Assembly: GCA_964567595.1 (NCBI GenBank)
Contig: CAZMNF010000038.1
Span: forward strand, 1 to 19,267
Origin: CAZMNF01 sp964567595
Lineage (GTDB): Bacteria; Bipolaricaulota; Bipolaricaulia; RBG-16-55-9
DNA: 19,267 nt
Direction: 5' to 3'
A program made the translations under genes and the position numbers. The first letter of the stretch is position 1. Every line of letters begins with the position of its first letter. The notes below the pieces were generated by a model. It ran no database searches, was not told the origin of the DNA, and saw only the letters and a list, made by a program, of their open reading frames with translations. This document shows, one piece after another, positions 8,140 through 14,541 of this stretch.

Positions 8140-8670
8140 ATGACTCCTCGATGGACGCTCTACGGACTCGCTCTTGCGCTGCTCGCGCTCGTCGTTGCCG
8201 GCCCGCCGTCAGTGGCGGACGACTCGGCCACCGCACAAGTCGGCTGGACGGTCGAGAGCACGCAGTCGCTCAGCATTGCGGGCGCCGCCAACTCGAACGG
8301 TCGCCAAGTGGCGTCCACGTTCGCGGTGCCCGAGCCGAGCGAGAGGGACCTGGCTCGCGGCCACATCGACCGCGAGGACGCGCTGCGGCTGAACGCGCGC
8401 AGCAACACCGACTGGGTCATCACCGCCCGCAGCGAGTCCGCGACGATGGGCACAAGCGACGACGGAACCTACACCAAGTCGATTCAGGACTTGCAGGTGC
8501 GAGCCGACGGCGGTTCGTACACGCCGCTGAGCCGAGAGCGGACGACCATCGCCCGCGGCGCGCCCGGCGAGCGAACCGTGGGCGTCGACTATCGCGTCAA
8601 CTTCGATCAGGCGACTTATCGGCCGGGAGATTACGAAGCAACCGTAATCTACACCATTTCGAGCCCGTGA
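8140..8670 (+). CDS. exported beta-rich protein, probable surface or fibre subunit (riboswitch-controlled)
   Basis: This 176-residue protein has a signal peptide (TLYGLALALLALVVAGPPSV, cleavage near residue 27). The mature part has no cysteine. It opens with AQVGWTVESTQSLSIAG and closes with YRPGDYEATVIYTISSP; the final G.Y...V.YT.S strand resembles the last strand of Csu/spore-coat-U-like pilins and other beta-sandwich surface proteins. The middle (LRLNARSNTDWVITARS) shares its outline with the next exported protein (TLAVESNTQWSIGVS), so the two are probably paralogues. It starts one base after the riboswitch P1 and lies 289 bases after the usher-like gene with its own promoter. I do not recognise a named family. 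The export call is firm; the subunit role is inference. Confidence 0.75.
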   Translation: MTPRWTLYGLALALLALVVAGPPSVADDSATAQVGWTVESTQSLSIAGAANSNGRQVASTFAVPEPSERDLARGHIDREDALRLNARSNTDWVITARSESATMGTSDDGTYTKSIQDLQVRADGGSYTPLSRERTTIARGAPGERTVGVDYRVNFDQATYRPGDYEATVIYTISSP

Positions 8671-8701
8671 GATCATGAGATATTGTCAAGTTGGAACCGA
8701 G

Positions 8702-8796
8702 CGGTCCCTCGTACGGACCGGCAAACACGGAAAACGGCGTCAAGCTCCTGTCCATCAGGGACGGGAGACGAACGCAAACCCTTTCACAGGGCACCT
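8702..8796 (+). promoter_or_regulatory. structured leader with two degenerate GEMM-like 5' segments
   Basis: A 6-base-pair hairpin CGGTCC/GGACCG (8702-8707, 8715-8720) and a strong 9-base-pair hairpin CTCCTGTCC-ATCAG-GGACGGGAG (8744-8766, one U-G pair) flank GGCAAACACGGAAAACGGCG, which resembles a decayed GEMM 5' half. A second segment, GCAAACCCTTTCACAGGGCAC (from 8774), keeps AAACC and a CCCT/AGGG stem but lacks the GAAA loop. These could be decayed aptamer copies or an unknown RNA. TATTGT (8681-8686) is a weak -10 candidate just upstream. Confidence 0.4.
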
Positions 8797-8845
8797 ACAA
8801 GGGCAAACCCGTGGAAACGCGGGGGCGCAAAGCTACAGACCTTTC
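8797..8845 (+). promoter_or_regulatory. GEMM-I 5' half-aptamer without its own 3' domain
   Basis: AGGGCAAACC (8800-8809), a P2 stem capped by GAAA (8814-8817) and GGCGCAAAGC (8824-8833) match the GEMM-I 5' domain closely. The 3' receptor hairpin (GGCAGCCGGG...) that should follow is missing: the sequence goes straight to the P1 strand of the complete aptamer. It shares the 13 bases GGGGGCGCAAAGC with that aptamer, suggesting partial duplication. Confidence 0.65.
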
Positions 8846-8954
8846 GGCGGAATCGATAACGGCCAACCCAGCGAAAGCTGGGGGCGCAAAGCCGCGGGCC
8901 CCATCAACTTCCCCTTGGGGAGGCTTGAGGGCAGCCGGGCTGCCGAAGGTCGCC
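8846..8954 (+). promoter_or_regulatory. cyclic-di-GMP-I (GEMM-I) riboswitch, copy 2 (complete aptamer)
   Basis: P1 can form from GGCG (8846-8849) plus ATC (8852-8854) with GGT (8948-8950) and CGCC (8951-8954). GGCCAACC leads into a six-base-pair P2 (8867-8872 with 8877-8882) capped by GAAA, then GGGCGCAAAGC. A peripheral stem surrounds CCCCTTGGGG, and the receptor hairpin GGCAG-CCGGG-CTGCC-GA lies at 8930-8946. Positions 8926-8947 are identical over 22 bases to 8113-8134 in copy 1. The G20-equivalent is G, so c-di-GMP is the expected ligand. P1's 3' strand overlaps the SD-masking hairpin downstream. Confidence 0.9.
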
Positions 8955-8995
8955 TAAAGGTGGCTGAGCCGCTAGGTGCACCATCTTTAGGAGGT
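8953..8995 (+). promoter_or_regulatory. SD-masking hairpin (expression platform) and SD of the second subunit gene
   Basis: CCTAAAGGTGG (8953-8963) pairs with CCATCTTTAGG (8981-8991) as 11 base pairs including one G-U. It covers the AGG at the start of the strong SD AGGAGGT (8989-8995), which stands 7 bases before the GTG at 9003. The first two bases of this stem (8953-8954) are also needed for aptamer P1. Ligand-stabilised P1 would therefore take away the two pairs that hold SD bases 8990-8991, predicting an ON switch at translation. Confidence 0.6.
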
Positions 8996-9002
8996 GCCTC
9001 AC

Positions 9003-9440
9003 GTGAAGAGGTTTTATCTGCTCAGCGCGCTGTTGGTCGCCGGCGTGGTGTTGATCGTGACGGTCAGCTTCGCCGACAAGGACGACTCGTCCGAGGTCCT
9101 GTTCAGCGTGGGCCAGTATCTCGACCTGACCGTTACCGAGGGCGAAGTCGTCGACTTCGGCGAGCTCGACCCGACGCAGCCGACCGCCAGCATCAAGGAC
9201 GGTTCGACGCTCGCGGTCGAGAGCAACACCCAATGGAGCATCGGCGTCAGCAAGGCCGTCACGGACAGCCCCGGCAACGCGCCGGGGAACCTGACGGACC
9301 GGCTCGACGTCAGTGTGGCGCCGCCGCAAGGCGCCCAGGACAAGAGCGGCATTGCGGTCGACTACACGCTGAACCAGGTCGACACGCTGCCCGCCGGTGA
9401 CTACGCGATGGAGGTCACCTTCACCGCGAGCACGCGCTAA
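9003..9440 (+). CDS. exported beta-rich protein, probable surface or fibre subunit (riboswitch-controlled)
   Basis: This 145-residue protein has a signal peptide (MKRFYLLSALLVAGVVLIVT, cleavage near residue 25, SFA). The mature part is acidic and cysteine-free and reads as beta strands: VLFSVGQYLDLTVTEG, DFGELDPTQPTASIKDG, TLAVESNTQWSIGVS, closing with LPAGDYAMEVTFTAST. The closing strand and the SNTQWSIGVS segment parallel the protein at 8140-8670. GTG at 9003 is chosen over the upstream in-frame GTG at 8994, which lies inside the SD AGGAGGT. A 332-base leader with a complete GEMM-I aptamer precedes it and a strong hairpin follows, so it may be the end of the surface transcript. The family is not recognised; subunit role inferred. 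Confidence 0.75.
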   Translation: MKRFYLLSALLVAGVVLIVTVSFADKDDSSEVLFSVGQYLDLTVTEGEVVDFGELDPTQPTASIKDGSTLAVESNTQWSIGVSKAVTDSPGNAPGNLTDRLDVSVAPPQGAQDKSGIAVDYTLNQVDTLPAGDYAMEVTFTASTR

Positions 9441-9448
9441 CGGACTTT

Positions 9449-9477
9449 CGAAGGGGGCCGACCACCGGCCCCCTTCG
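9449..9477 (+). terminator. hairpin terminator after the surface-protein block
   Basis: CGAAGGGGGCCG (9449-9460) and CGGCCCCCTTCG (9466-9477) make a perfect 12-base-pair stem with loop ACCAC, 9 bases after the stop codon. The following sequence is pyrimidine-rich (CTCTACTCTCC) but not a clean T-run. It may terminate only part of transcription. Confidence 0.65.
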
Positions 9478-9521
9478 CTCTACTCTCCATCCAGGTGAAC
9501 TGATGAAGACAGGAGGACCCC

Positions 9522-9836
9522 ATGCAGGTGACGATCTACTATCACCACGACGATCAGTACATCCTCGATCAGGTGGACGAGCTTGCCCACCGCGAGCGCA
9601 AGAGCCGCAGTGCCGCCATTTTGAGCATTCTGGAGCGTTACTTCGAGGGGGAGAAGCGCTTGGGCGAAATCCTCGTCGACATGGGCAAGCTGACCCCCGA
9701 CCAGGTGGAGGAGGTCCTGCAGCGCCAGGAGCATGAGCAACGGACTCGCCATCTCGGCGAGCTGTTGGTCGCCGCCGAGCTGGTCGAACCGAAGGACCTG
9801 CAGCGGGCGCTGGCCGTGCAGGAGGACCGTCGCTGA
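9522..9836 (+). CDS. ribbon-helix-helix DNA-binding protein fused to an MshEN-like (c-di-GMP-binding type) domain
   Basis: This 104-residue cytosolic protein has two parts. Residues 2-43 form a CopG/Arc-type ribbon-helix-helix: strand QVTIYY, helix DQYILDQVDELAHRER, turn KSRS, helix AAILSILERYFE. Residues 46-100 hold two 24-residue motifs of the MshEN (type II secretion ATPase N-terminal) kind. The first, 46-69, begins RLGEILVDMG and ends LQRQ, keeping every consensus position (RLG, LV, G, final Q). The second, 77-100, begins HLGELLVAAE and ends LAVQ, with His for Arg and Glu for Gly. MshEN motifs bind c-di-GMP in known proteins. Next to two c-di-GMP riboswitch leaders, the protein is best read as a c-di-GMP-responsive repressor or activator. 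A strong SD (AGGAGG) precedes the ATG. Confidence 0.82.
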   Translation: MQVTIYYHHDDQYILDQVDELAHRERKSRSAAILSILERYFEGEKRLGEILVDMGKLTPDQVEEVLQRQEHEQRTRHLGELLVAAELVEPKDLQRALAVQEDRR

Positions 9837-10177
9837 CTTAGCATCCATTGTCGGTCGGACGGCGGCCCGGCCCCATCTCCCTTGCAGCATCAGTTGGCAG
9901 GATCGTCCGTCGTGACCTCCTCGGGACGCCGACCTGCCCTCGCCCGTCCCCCTCCAAGACGTCTCTTGCCCATCTCGATCCCGTGTCGCTGAAGCGGGAC
10001 CAACCTCCGTTGCTGCCCCCGTTGATCCGACAGATCGGGAGTGCTAAAATTCGCGCACCTTTCCGGCGGACGGCTCGCCGATCGATGACCTCGGTTGGCC
10101 TCCGTTCGCGGCGGAGGCGACGACGCCCTTGATGCTTCGACAAGGCCAGCTTCTCGACGAAGGGAGGTGAACCCGAC
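9837..10177 (+). other. non-coding gap with infA promoter and leader
   Basis: No convincing gene is seen on either strand; the open frames here are arginine- and proline-rich shadows. The infA promoter lies at 10022-10050. Its leader of about 120 bases contains a 7-base-pair hairpin, GCCTCCG/CGGAGGC (around 10099-10120), and the infA SD GGGAGGTG. Confidence 0.5.
10022..10050 (+). promoter_or_regulatory. promoter of infA with extended -10
   Basis: TTGATC (10022-10027), a 17-base spacer and TAAAAT (10045-10050) are preceded by the extended -10 element TGC (10042-10044). Transcription should start near 10057, giving a leader of about 120 bases. Confidence 0.7.
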
Positions 10178-10396
10178 GTGGCCAAGGACAAGGACGTCAT
10201 TCGCCGGCAGGGGGAGGTCGTCGAGGTCCATAACAACTTGATGTATCAGGTCGAGCTCGACGACGGGCCGGAAGTGCTCTGCTACTCCTCGGGCAAGATG
10301 CGGCGCTACAACATTCGGATCCTGACCGGCGATCGCGTCACCGTGGAACTGACCCCCTACGACGTGGAAAAGGGCCGCATCGTCTACCGCCACTAG
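10178..10396 (+). CDS. infA: translation initiation factor IF-1
   Basis: IF-1 occupies the ribosomal A site during initiation and helps IF-2 and IF-3. The 72-residue protein is an OB-fold (S1-like) domain with the family pattern: IRRQGEVVEVHNNLMYQVEL, then a KMRRYNIRILTGDRVTVELTPYD segment and the end KGRIVYRH. The start is GTG at 10178, 9 bases after a strong GGGAGGT SD. In many bacteria infA lies in the ribosomal-protein cluster beside rpmJ; here it stands alone with its own promoter, and its 3' end nearly meets the convergent hydrolase gene (19 bases apart). Confidence 0.96.
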   Translation: MAKDKDVIRRQGEVVEVHNNLMYQVELDDGPEVLCYSSGKMRRYNIRILTGDRVTVELTPYDVEKGRIVYRH

Positions 10397-10415
10397 GGTT
10401 CACCCCCAGCCCGGA

Positions 10416-11234
10416 TCAAGGATATCCCGCAGGCGTTGACGGGTCAGCTTCGGGGCCATCCGCCGCGGGCGGCGATCCTCGCGCGGCGGGGGCCGCGAGG
10501 AACGCCGCAAGCACCCGACCGAACGCTTCGGGCTGCTCCATCGGCGGCACGTGGCCGCACTGGGCCAAAAAGCGCAGCCGGGCGTCGGGCAACTCCGCAG
10601 CGAAGCGCTCGGCCACGCCGGGCGGCGTAATCCGATCCTCCTGCCCCCAGACGAGCAGCGTCGGCTGCGTCAAGCGCCCCAGCTCAGCGCGCAGGTCGTA
10701 CGCGCGGGTCGTCCTCGCCACTCTCAGGATAAACCGCCGATAGCGGCGATCGGCAAGCATGGCCTCCACCTGATTGACGAGATCGTCCGTGACGTGGCGC
10801 GCGTCGTAAAAGACCTCACTCGCCTGGCGACGAATCCACTCCCGGTCCACACGCGGCATTCCAGTCGCCCATAGGTCGCGCTCAAACAGGCCGGCGCTGC
10901 CTGTCAGCACCAGACGCTCGACTCGATCGGGATAGCGCAGGCCCAAATCAACAGCCACTTGACCGCCGAGCGAGTTGCCGCCCACGCTGGCCCGCTCGAT
11001 GCCGCGCGCGTCCAGATAGTCGACGACGCTGTCGGCAAGCGCCTGAAAGGCGTCAAAGTTGCCCGCATGCCGCCCGCGTCGATAATCGATCGGCAGTTGC
11101 GGGGCGTGGAGCCAGAAGCGATCGGCCAACGTGTCCATGACGCGCGCCCAGTTGGTCGGGTCGCCAAAGAGGCCGTGAATCAGCACAACGGGGGCGCCTC
11201 CGCCTCGCTCCAAGTGCCCGCGATCAGTCGACAT
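10416..11234 (-). CDS. alpha/beta hydrolase (serine hydrolase)
   Basis: A cytosolic alpha/beta-hydrolase of 272 residues. The oxyanion motif is at IHGLFGDPTNW (from 19), the nucleophile elbow is GGNSLGGQ with Ser88, the acid is Asp200 in VWGQEDRITP, and the base is His228 in QCGHVPPMEQP. This is the class of meta-cleavage-product hydrolases, haloperoxidase-like esterases and acyltransferases; the substrate cannot be read. The last 25 residues are Ala/Pro/Gly-rich and probably disordered. A GAGGAG SD lies 11 bases before the start. It follows the CMD-like gene by 36 bases on the same strand, so the two are probably one transcript. Confidence 0.9.
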   Translation of the reverse strand: MSTDRGHLERGGGAPVVLIHGLFGDPTNWARVMDTLADRFWLHAPQLPIDYRRGRHAGNFDAFQALADSVVDYLDARGIERASVGGNSLGGQVAVDLGLRYPDRVERLVLTGSAGLFERDLWATGMPRVDREWIRRQASEVFYDARHVTDDLVNQVEAMLADRRYRRFILRVARTTRAYDLRAELGRLTQPTLLVWGQEDRITPPGVAERFAAELPDARLRFLAQCGHVPPMEQPEAFGRVLAAFLAAPAARGSPPAADGPEADPSTPAGYP

Positions 11235-11270
11235 GGTCGAGCGTGCTCCTCACCTGGGGGGCGGAAGGCG

Positions 11271-11591
11271 CTACTCGGCGTCCTCGTTCAGAATGTCCTC
11301 GACCCACGTGAGGGCCGCCATCATGTTGGGGAAGCCGATCGACGTGAGCGCCAAGAGGGCCGTGTGGCGGATCTCCTCGTCTGCGGCTCCGGCTTCGCGA
11401 GCCCGCCGCGTGTGCGAATGGACGGCGCCCTCCGAGCCCGACCCGATGGAGATGCCGAGCTTGACGAGCTCGCGGGTCTTGGCGTCCAAGGGGCCTTCTT
11501 GGCTCAAGGCTTGGCCCAGGGCCTGATAGGCCCGGGCGGTCTCCGGATAGGTCGCCAGGAAGCGTTGATACGTCGGCGGCAGTTCGGACAA
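11271..11591 (-). CDS. carboxymuconolactone decarboxylase (CMD/AhpD-like) family protein without the CxxC pair
   Basis: This 106-residue alpha-helical protein matches the CMD fold: LDAKTRELVKLGISIGSGSEGAV, HSHTRRAREAGAADEEIRHT, then ALTSIGFPNMMAALTW. AhpD-type members use a CxxC redox pair where this protein has SEGAVHSH, keeping only the histidines and a glutamate. A disulfide-reductase role is therefore unlikely; it resembles a Cys-less subfamily with the same EGAVHSH block. The start is set at TTG 11591 because GGGAGG lies 8 bases upstream; the earlier GTG at 11600 overlaps that SD. It is transcribed ahead of the alpha/beta hydrolase. Confidence 0.85.
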   Translation of the reverse strand: MSELPPTYQRFLATYPETARAYQALGQALSQEGPLDAKTRELVKLGISIGSGSEGAVHSHTRRAREAGAADEEIRHTALLALTSIGFPNMMAALTWVEDILNEDAE

Positions 11592-11652
11592 CGTCCCCAC
11601 CTCCCGAGGCAGCAGCGCTGATCAACCGCGCTTATGGCCAGTTGATAGTCGC

Positions 11653-11682
11653 ATTCTACGTCCGGCCCGCTCAGCGGCGCAA
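11653..11682 (-). promoter_or_regulatory. promoter of the CMD-like/hydrolase pair
   Basis: On the minus strand TTGCGC (11682-11677) and TAGAAT (11658-11653) are separated by 18 bases. Transcription would start near 11646, about 55 bases before the TTG start. Confidence 0.5.
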
Positions 11683-11705
11683 GACCGCCGAATCGCGTTC
11701 GGGGC

Positions 11706-12971
11706 TCAACGGGCGCGTTTCGTCTTGGTGACCGTCTCTTGACGGAGATGGCAGCGCGCGTTCGCCGGCACGTTCGCCTCCACCGTGATCCCGGGCGCCA
11801 CGAACGAGTGCGCCCCGACCAAGACGCCCGGCATCGTACTAACGTTGATCCCGAGCTGGGTGTCCTCGCCCACGACGGCCCCGAGCGACGTCCGGCCCGT
11901 CCCGATGCGTTCCCCTTTGACCGTCGTCTTGATCTCGCCGCGATGGACCGCGACGTTGGCCGTGACCGTTCCCGCTCCCACGCGCGCCTTGCGGTCGAAG
12001 ATGGAATCGCCGAAGTAGCCCGAGTGCGTGCTCGCTCCGGCTTGGAAGAGGCAGCGGGCGGCTTCCGCGTGCGCGCCGATCACCGTTCCCGGCTCCAGGT
12101 CCGTGTAGTCGCGCACGAGCGCATGCGTGCCGACGACGCAGTCCTCGCCGACGTAACAGGGCCCTTTGACGACGGCAAACTCGAAAATTTTGGCGTTCGA
12201 GCCGACACGGACGTCACCCTCGACGTGCGCGGCCGGACTGATCCACGCGGAGTCCGCGCGCTGGGCCCGGAGGTGCCGGTCCATCAGACGCCGGTTCAGC
12301 TCGAAGAGATCCCACGGGTATTTCAACGAGGGGCCGGCCGTCGATTCGGTCACCACGCGCGCCTCGTGGGCGTCCATATGGCGGTCGAGGGCCGCCTCAA
12401 ATGCGTACTCGTGATCGGTCGTTTCAGCCAAGCTCTCCAGAAAGGCCGGCGGCAACCAGTAGAGGCCGAGCGCGCGGATGTCGCTGGGGGCCCTTTCCGG
12501 GGCGGGCTTTTCCACGATGCCGGTCGCGCGTTCCCCGTCGAACGCGAGCATCCCATACTCCGACGGCCGATCGGTCGGGCGACCCGCCAACACCACGGAC
12601 GCGCGGGATTCCCGTTGGGCCTGCCGCATGGCCGCGACCCAGTCCTCCGCGTCGACCTGATGGGCGTGCGCAAGCACGAACGGCTCGTGGAGGTGCTCGC
12701 GCGCCGTCAACAGCGCATCGCCCATGCCCCGCGGTTCGGCCTGCACGACCGTCCGGACGTCCATGTCGAACGACTGGCCCGCGAGGGCAGCGTCGACGTC
12801 GCCGTCCGGGCGCTGGACAACGACCGCCTCGCGCACGCCCGCCCGTTGGAGCGACTCGAGCGTCCACGCCACGATCGGCTTGCCCATGAGCGCGAAGCAA
12901 CTCTTGTGGCGACCGTCGCCGAGCGGCCAGAACCGCGAGGACGCGCCGCCGGCCAACAATACCGCTTGCAT
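11706..12971 (-). CDS. GlmU-like sugar-1-phosphate nucleotidyltransferase with left-handed beta-helix domain
   Basis: A 421-residue cytosolic enzyme in two parts. Residues 1 to about 235 form a nucleotidyltransferase domain, with AVLLAGGASSRFWPLGDGRHK (3-23; the glycine-rich loop and Lys23), QAEPRGMGDALLTAREHL, and GIVEKPAPE. Residues from about 245 are hexapeptide repeats of a left-handed beta-helix (ISPAAHVEGDVRVG..., CYVGEDCVVGTHALV), including STHSGYFGDSIF and NVAVHRGEIKTTVKGERIGT, the pattern of the acetyltransferase domain in archaeal-type bifunctional GlmU-like proteins. It probably makes a UDP- or dTDP-sugar for cell-surface polymers; exact sugar unknown. ATG 12971 follows GGAGGG by 5 bases. 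The frame is open about 100 codons further upstream, but that stretch is a shadow of the divergent promoter region. Confidence 0.88.
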   Translation of the reverse strand: MQAVLLAGGASSRFWPLGDGRHKSCFALMGKPIVAWTLESLQRAGVREAVVVQRPDGDVDAALAGQSFDMDVRTVVQAEPRGMGDALLTAREHLHEPFVLAHAHQVDAEDWVAAMRQAQRESRASVVLAGRPTDRPSEYGMLAFDGERATGIVEKPAPERAPSDIRALGLYWLPPAFLESLAETTDHEYAFEAALDRHMDAHEARVVTESTAGPSLKYPWDLFELNRRLMDRHLRAQRADSAWISPAAHVEGDVRVGSNAKIFEFAVVKGPCYVGEDCVVGTHALVRDYTDLEPGTVIGAHAEAARCLFQAGASTHSGYFGDSIFDRKARVGAGTVTANVAVHRGEIKTTVKGERIGTGRTSLGAVVGEDTQLGINVSTMPGVLVGAHSFVAPGITVEANVPANARCHLRQETVTKTKRAR

Positions 12972-12990
12972 GCGACCCTCCGAGCGCCCA

Positions 12991-13020
12991 ATTCTAGCCC
13001 TGAGCCCGTCAACGGGCCAA
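12991..13020 (-). promoter_or_regulatory. possible promoter of the nucleotidyltransferase gene
   Basis: On the minus strand TTGGCC (13020-13015), an 18-base spacer and TAGAAT (12996-12991) would start transcription near 12984, giving a leader of about a dozen bases that holds the SD GGAGGG. Confidence 0.45.
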
Positions 13021-13099
13021 CAGGACGACAGGCTCGCGGGGATCGTCGCGAAAACGGATTGCCCGAGGACGGCCCGCATTGTCGCAATGCGCGCCGTCA

Positions 13100-13129
13100 T
13101 TGACGCCCTCATTTGGGCTCTGCTAGCAT
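13100..13129 (+). promoter_or_regulatory. promoter of the aminotransferase gene
   Basis: TTGACG (13100-13105), an 18-base spacer and TAGCAT (13124-13129), with an extended TGC before the -10 box. The two hexamers and the spacing are identical to the minus-strand promoter at 16886-16915. The expected start is near 13136. Confidence 0.6.
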
Positions 13130-13189
13130 CAATTGCATCCGATGGGGACGCGCTTGATGACGGACCAGTGACAAGGAAAGGAGATCCCA

Positions 13190-14500
13190 ATGGCGACGGA
13201 ACACGCACAGACGCGAATGGGAACGGCAGGGCCCCGTTCGCAGCAGTTGAACGAGCGCAAGGCGAAGGTCGTGCCACAGGGCCTGTCCTCGTTGGCCCCG
13301 TTCATGATCGACCACAGTGATGGAGCGGTGGTCACCGACGTCGACGGCAACGCCTACTTGGATTTCACCGGCGGGTGGGGCTGCCTGGCCGTCGGCCACT
13401 CCCATCCCAAGGTCGTCGAGGCGATCAAGGACCAGGCCGATCGCTATGTCCACACCGACTTCAGCGTCGTCGGATACGAGCCCTACGTCGAGCTGGCCGA
13501 GCGGCTGGCCCCCTACATGCCCGGGGACAGTGCCGCCAAACTGGCCCTGTTCAACAGCGGCGCAGAGGCTGTGGAAAACGCCGTCAAAGTCGCGCGTTGG
13601 CTCACCCGACGGCCCGCTGTCGTCGTCTTCGAGGGCGGGTTCCACGGCCGGACGCTCATGACCATGACGATGACCCACAAGGCCACCCCGTACAAGGCCC
13701 ACTTCGGCCCGTTCGCCCCCGACGTCTATCGGGTCCCCTTCCCGAGCCCCGGCCGGAGCAACATCAGCAACGAGGCATGGAAGCAGCAGCTGGAACTCCT
13801 CGTGGCGCCCGATGAGGTCGCAGCGATCGTGGTCGAGCCGATCCAGGGCGAGGGCGGCTTCGTCGTGCCGAACGAGGGGTTTCTCCCGTTCCTCGAGGCC
13901 TACACCCAAGAGCACTGCATGATGCTCGTTGCCGACGAGGTCCAGAGCGGCATGGGCCGTACGGGCACGCTGTTCGCCTCGGAGCGGTTCCAAATCGAGC
14001 CCGATCTCGTCGCCATCGGCAAGTCCCTCGCCTCCGGCCTCCCGCTCAGCGGCGTCCTGGGCAAGGGGCATTTCATGGACCAGGTGCCCGACGGCGGCAT
14101 CGGCGGCACCTATGTCGGCAACCCGCTGGGCTGTGCCGCGGCCGTGGCCGTGATGGACGTCATCGAGGAGGAAGGCCTCCTGGAGCGAGCGAGCGAGCTC
14201 GGCGACCGCATGCAGGAACGCTTCCGGCACTTCATGGACGAATACGAGCTGGTGGGCGACATCCGCGGCTTGGGATCGATGCAGGCGCTGGAGCTCGTCT
14301 CGGACCGCGAAACGATGGCTGCCGCGCCTGAGGCGACCGGCCAGGTCATCCACGCGGCCCTCGAGGAAGGCCTCATGCTGGCGAAGGCGGGCCTGCACGG
14401 CAACACCATCCGCATGCTGATCCCGCTCGCGCTCACCGACGACGAGCTCGACGACGGGTTGGATCGCCTGGAGCGGGCGATCGCGCGGGTGACCGGCTAG
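13190..14500 (+). CDS. class III PLP-dependent aminotransferase (4-aminobutyrate/acetylornithine type)
   Basis: This 436-residue fold-type I enzyme transfers an amino group from an omega-amino acid (or related amine) to a keto acid. Motifs are all in place: YLDFTGGWGCLAVGHSHPKV, the PLP-phosphate loop FNSGAEAVENAVKVAR, FEGGFHGRT with an aromatic-His stacking residue, VVEPIQGEGGFVVP, the cofactor aspartate in LVADEVQSGMGRTG, Lys278 as Schiff base (IGKSLASGLPLSG), and GTYVGNPLGCAAA. The EPIQGEGG, SLASGLPLSG and GNPLGCAAA blocks fit the GabT branch best, but acetylornithine, putrescine or beta-alanine substrates are not excluded. A strong AGGAAAGGAG SD precedes ATG 13190. It has its own promoter and no co-directional neighbour. 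Confidence 0.93.
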   Translation: MATEHAQTRMGTAGPRSQQLNERKAKVVPQGLSSLAPFMIDHSDGAVVTDVDGNAYLDFTGGWGCLAVGHSHPKVVEAIKDQADRYVHTDFSVVGYEPYVELAERLAPYMPGDSAAKLALFNSGAEAVENAVKVARWLTRRPAVVVFEGGFHGRTLMTMTMTHKATPYKAHFGPFAPDVYRVPFPSPGRSNISNEAWKQQLELLVAPDEVAAIVVEPIQGEGGFVVPNEGFLPFLEAYTQEHCMMLVADEVQSGMGRTGTLFASERFQIEPDLVAIGKSLASGLPLSGVLGKGHFMDQVPDGGIGGTYVGNPLGCAAAVAVMDVIEEEGLLERASELGDRMQERFRHFMDEYELVGDIRGLGSMQALELVSDRETMAAAPEATGQVIHAALEEGLMLAKAGLHGNTIRMLIPLALTDDELDDGLDRLERAIARVTG

Positions 14501-14541
14501 CGTTCATTCCGTTCCAGGGACACAACGTCGCGGTGGATCCC

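Noticed and set aside
8675..9400. A 241-codon plus-strand open frame across the second riboswitch and subunit gene
   Set aside because: It reads through conserved RNA structure and a real gene in another frame, and its product is arginine/glycine-rich without domain features.
11739..13103. A 454-codon plus-strand open frame opposite the nucleotidyltransferase
   Set aside because: It is the antisense shadow of a GC-rich gene with clear motifs on the minus strand.
12972..13277. N-terminal extension of the nucleotidyltransferase by about 100 codons
   Set aside because: The motif LAGG starts normally a few residues after ATG 12971, which has a good SD; the extension covers two divergent promoters and is low-complexity.
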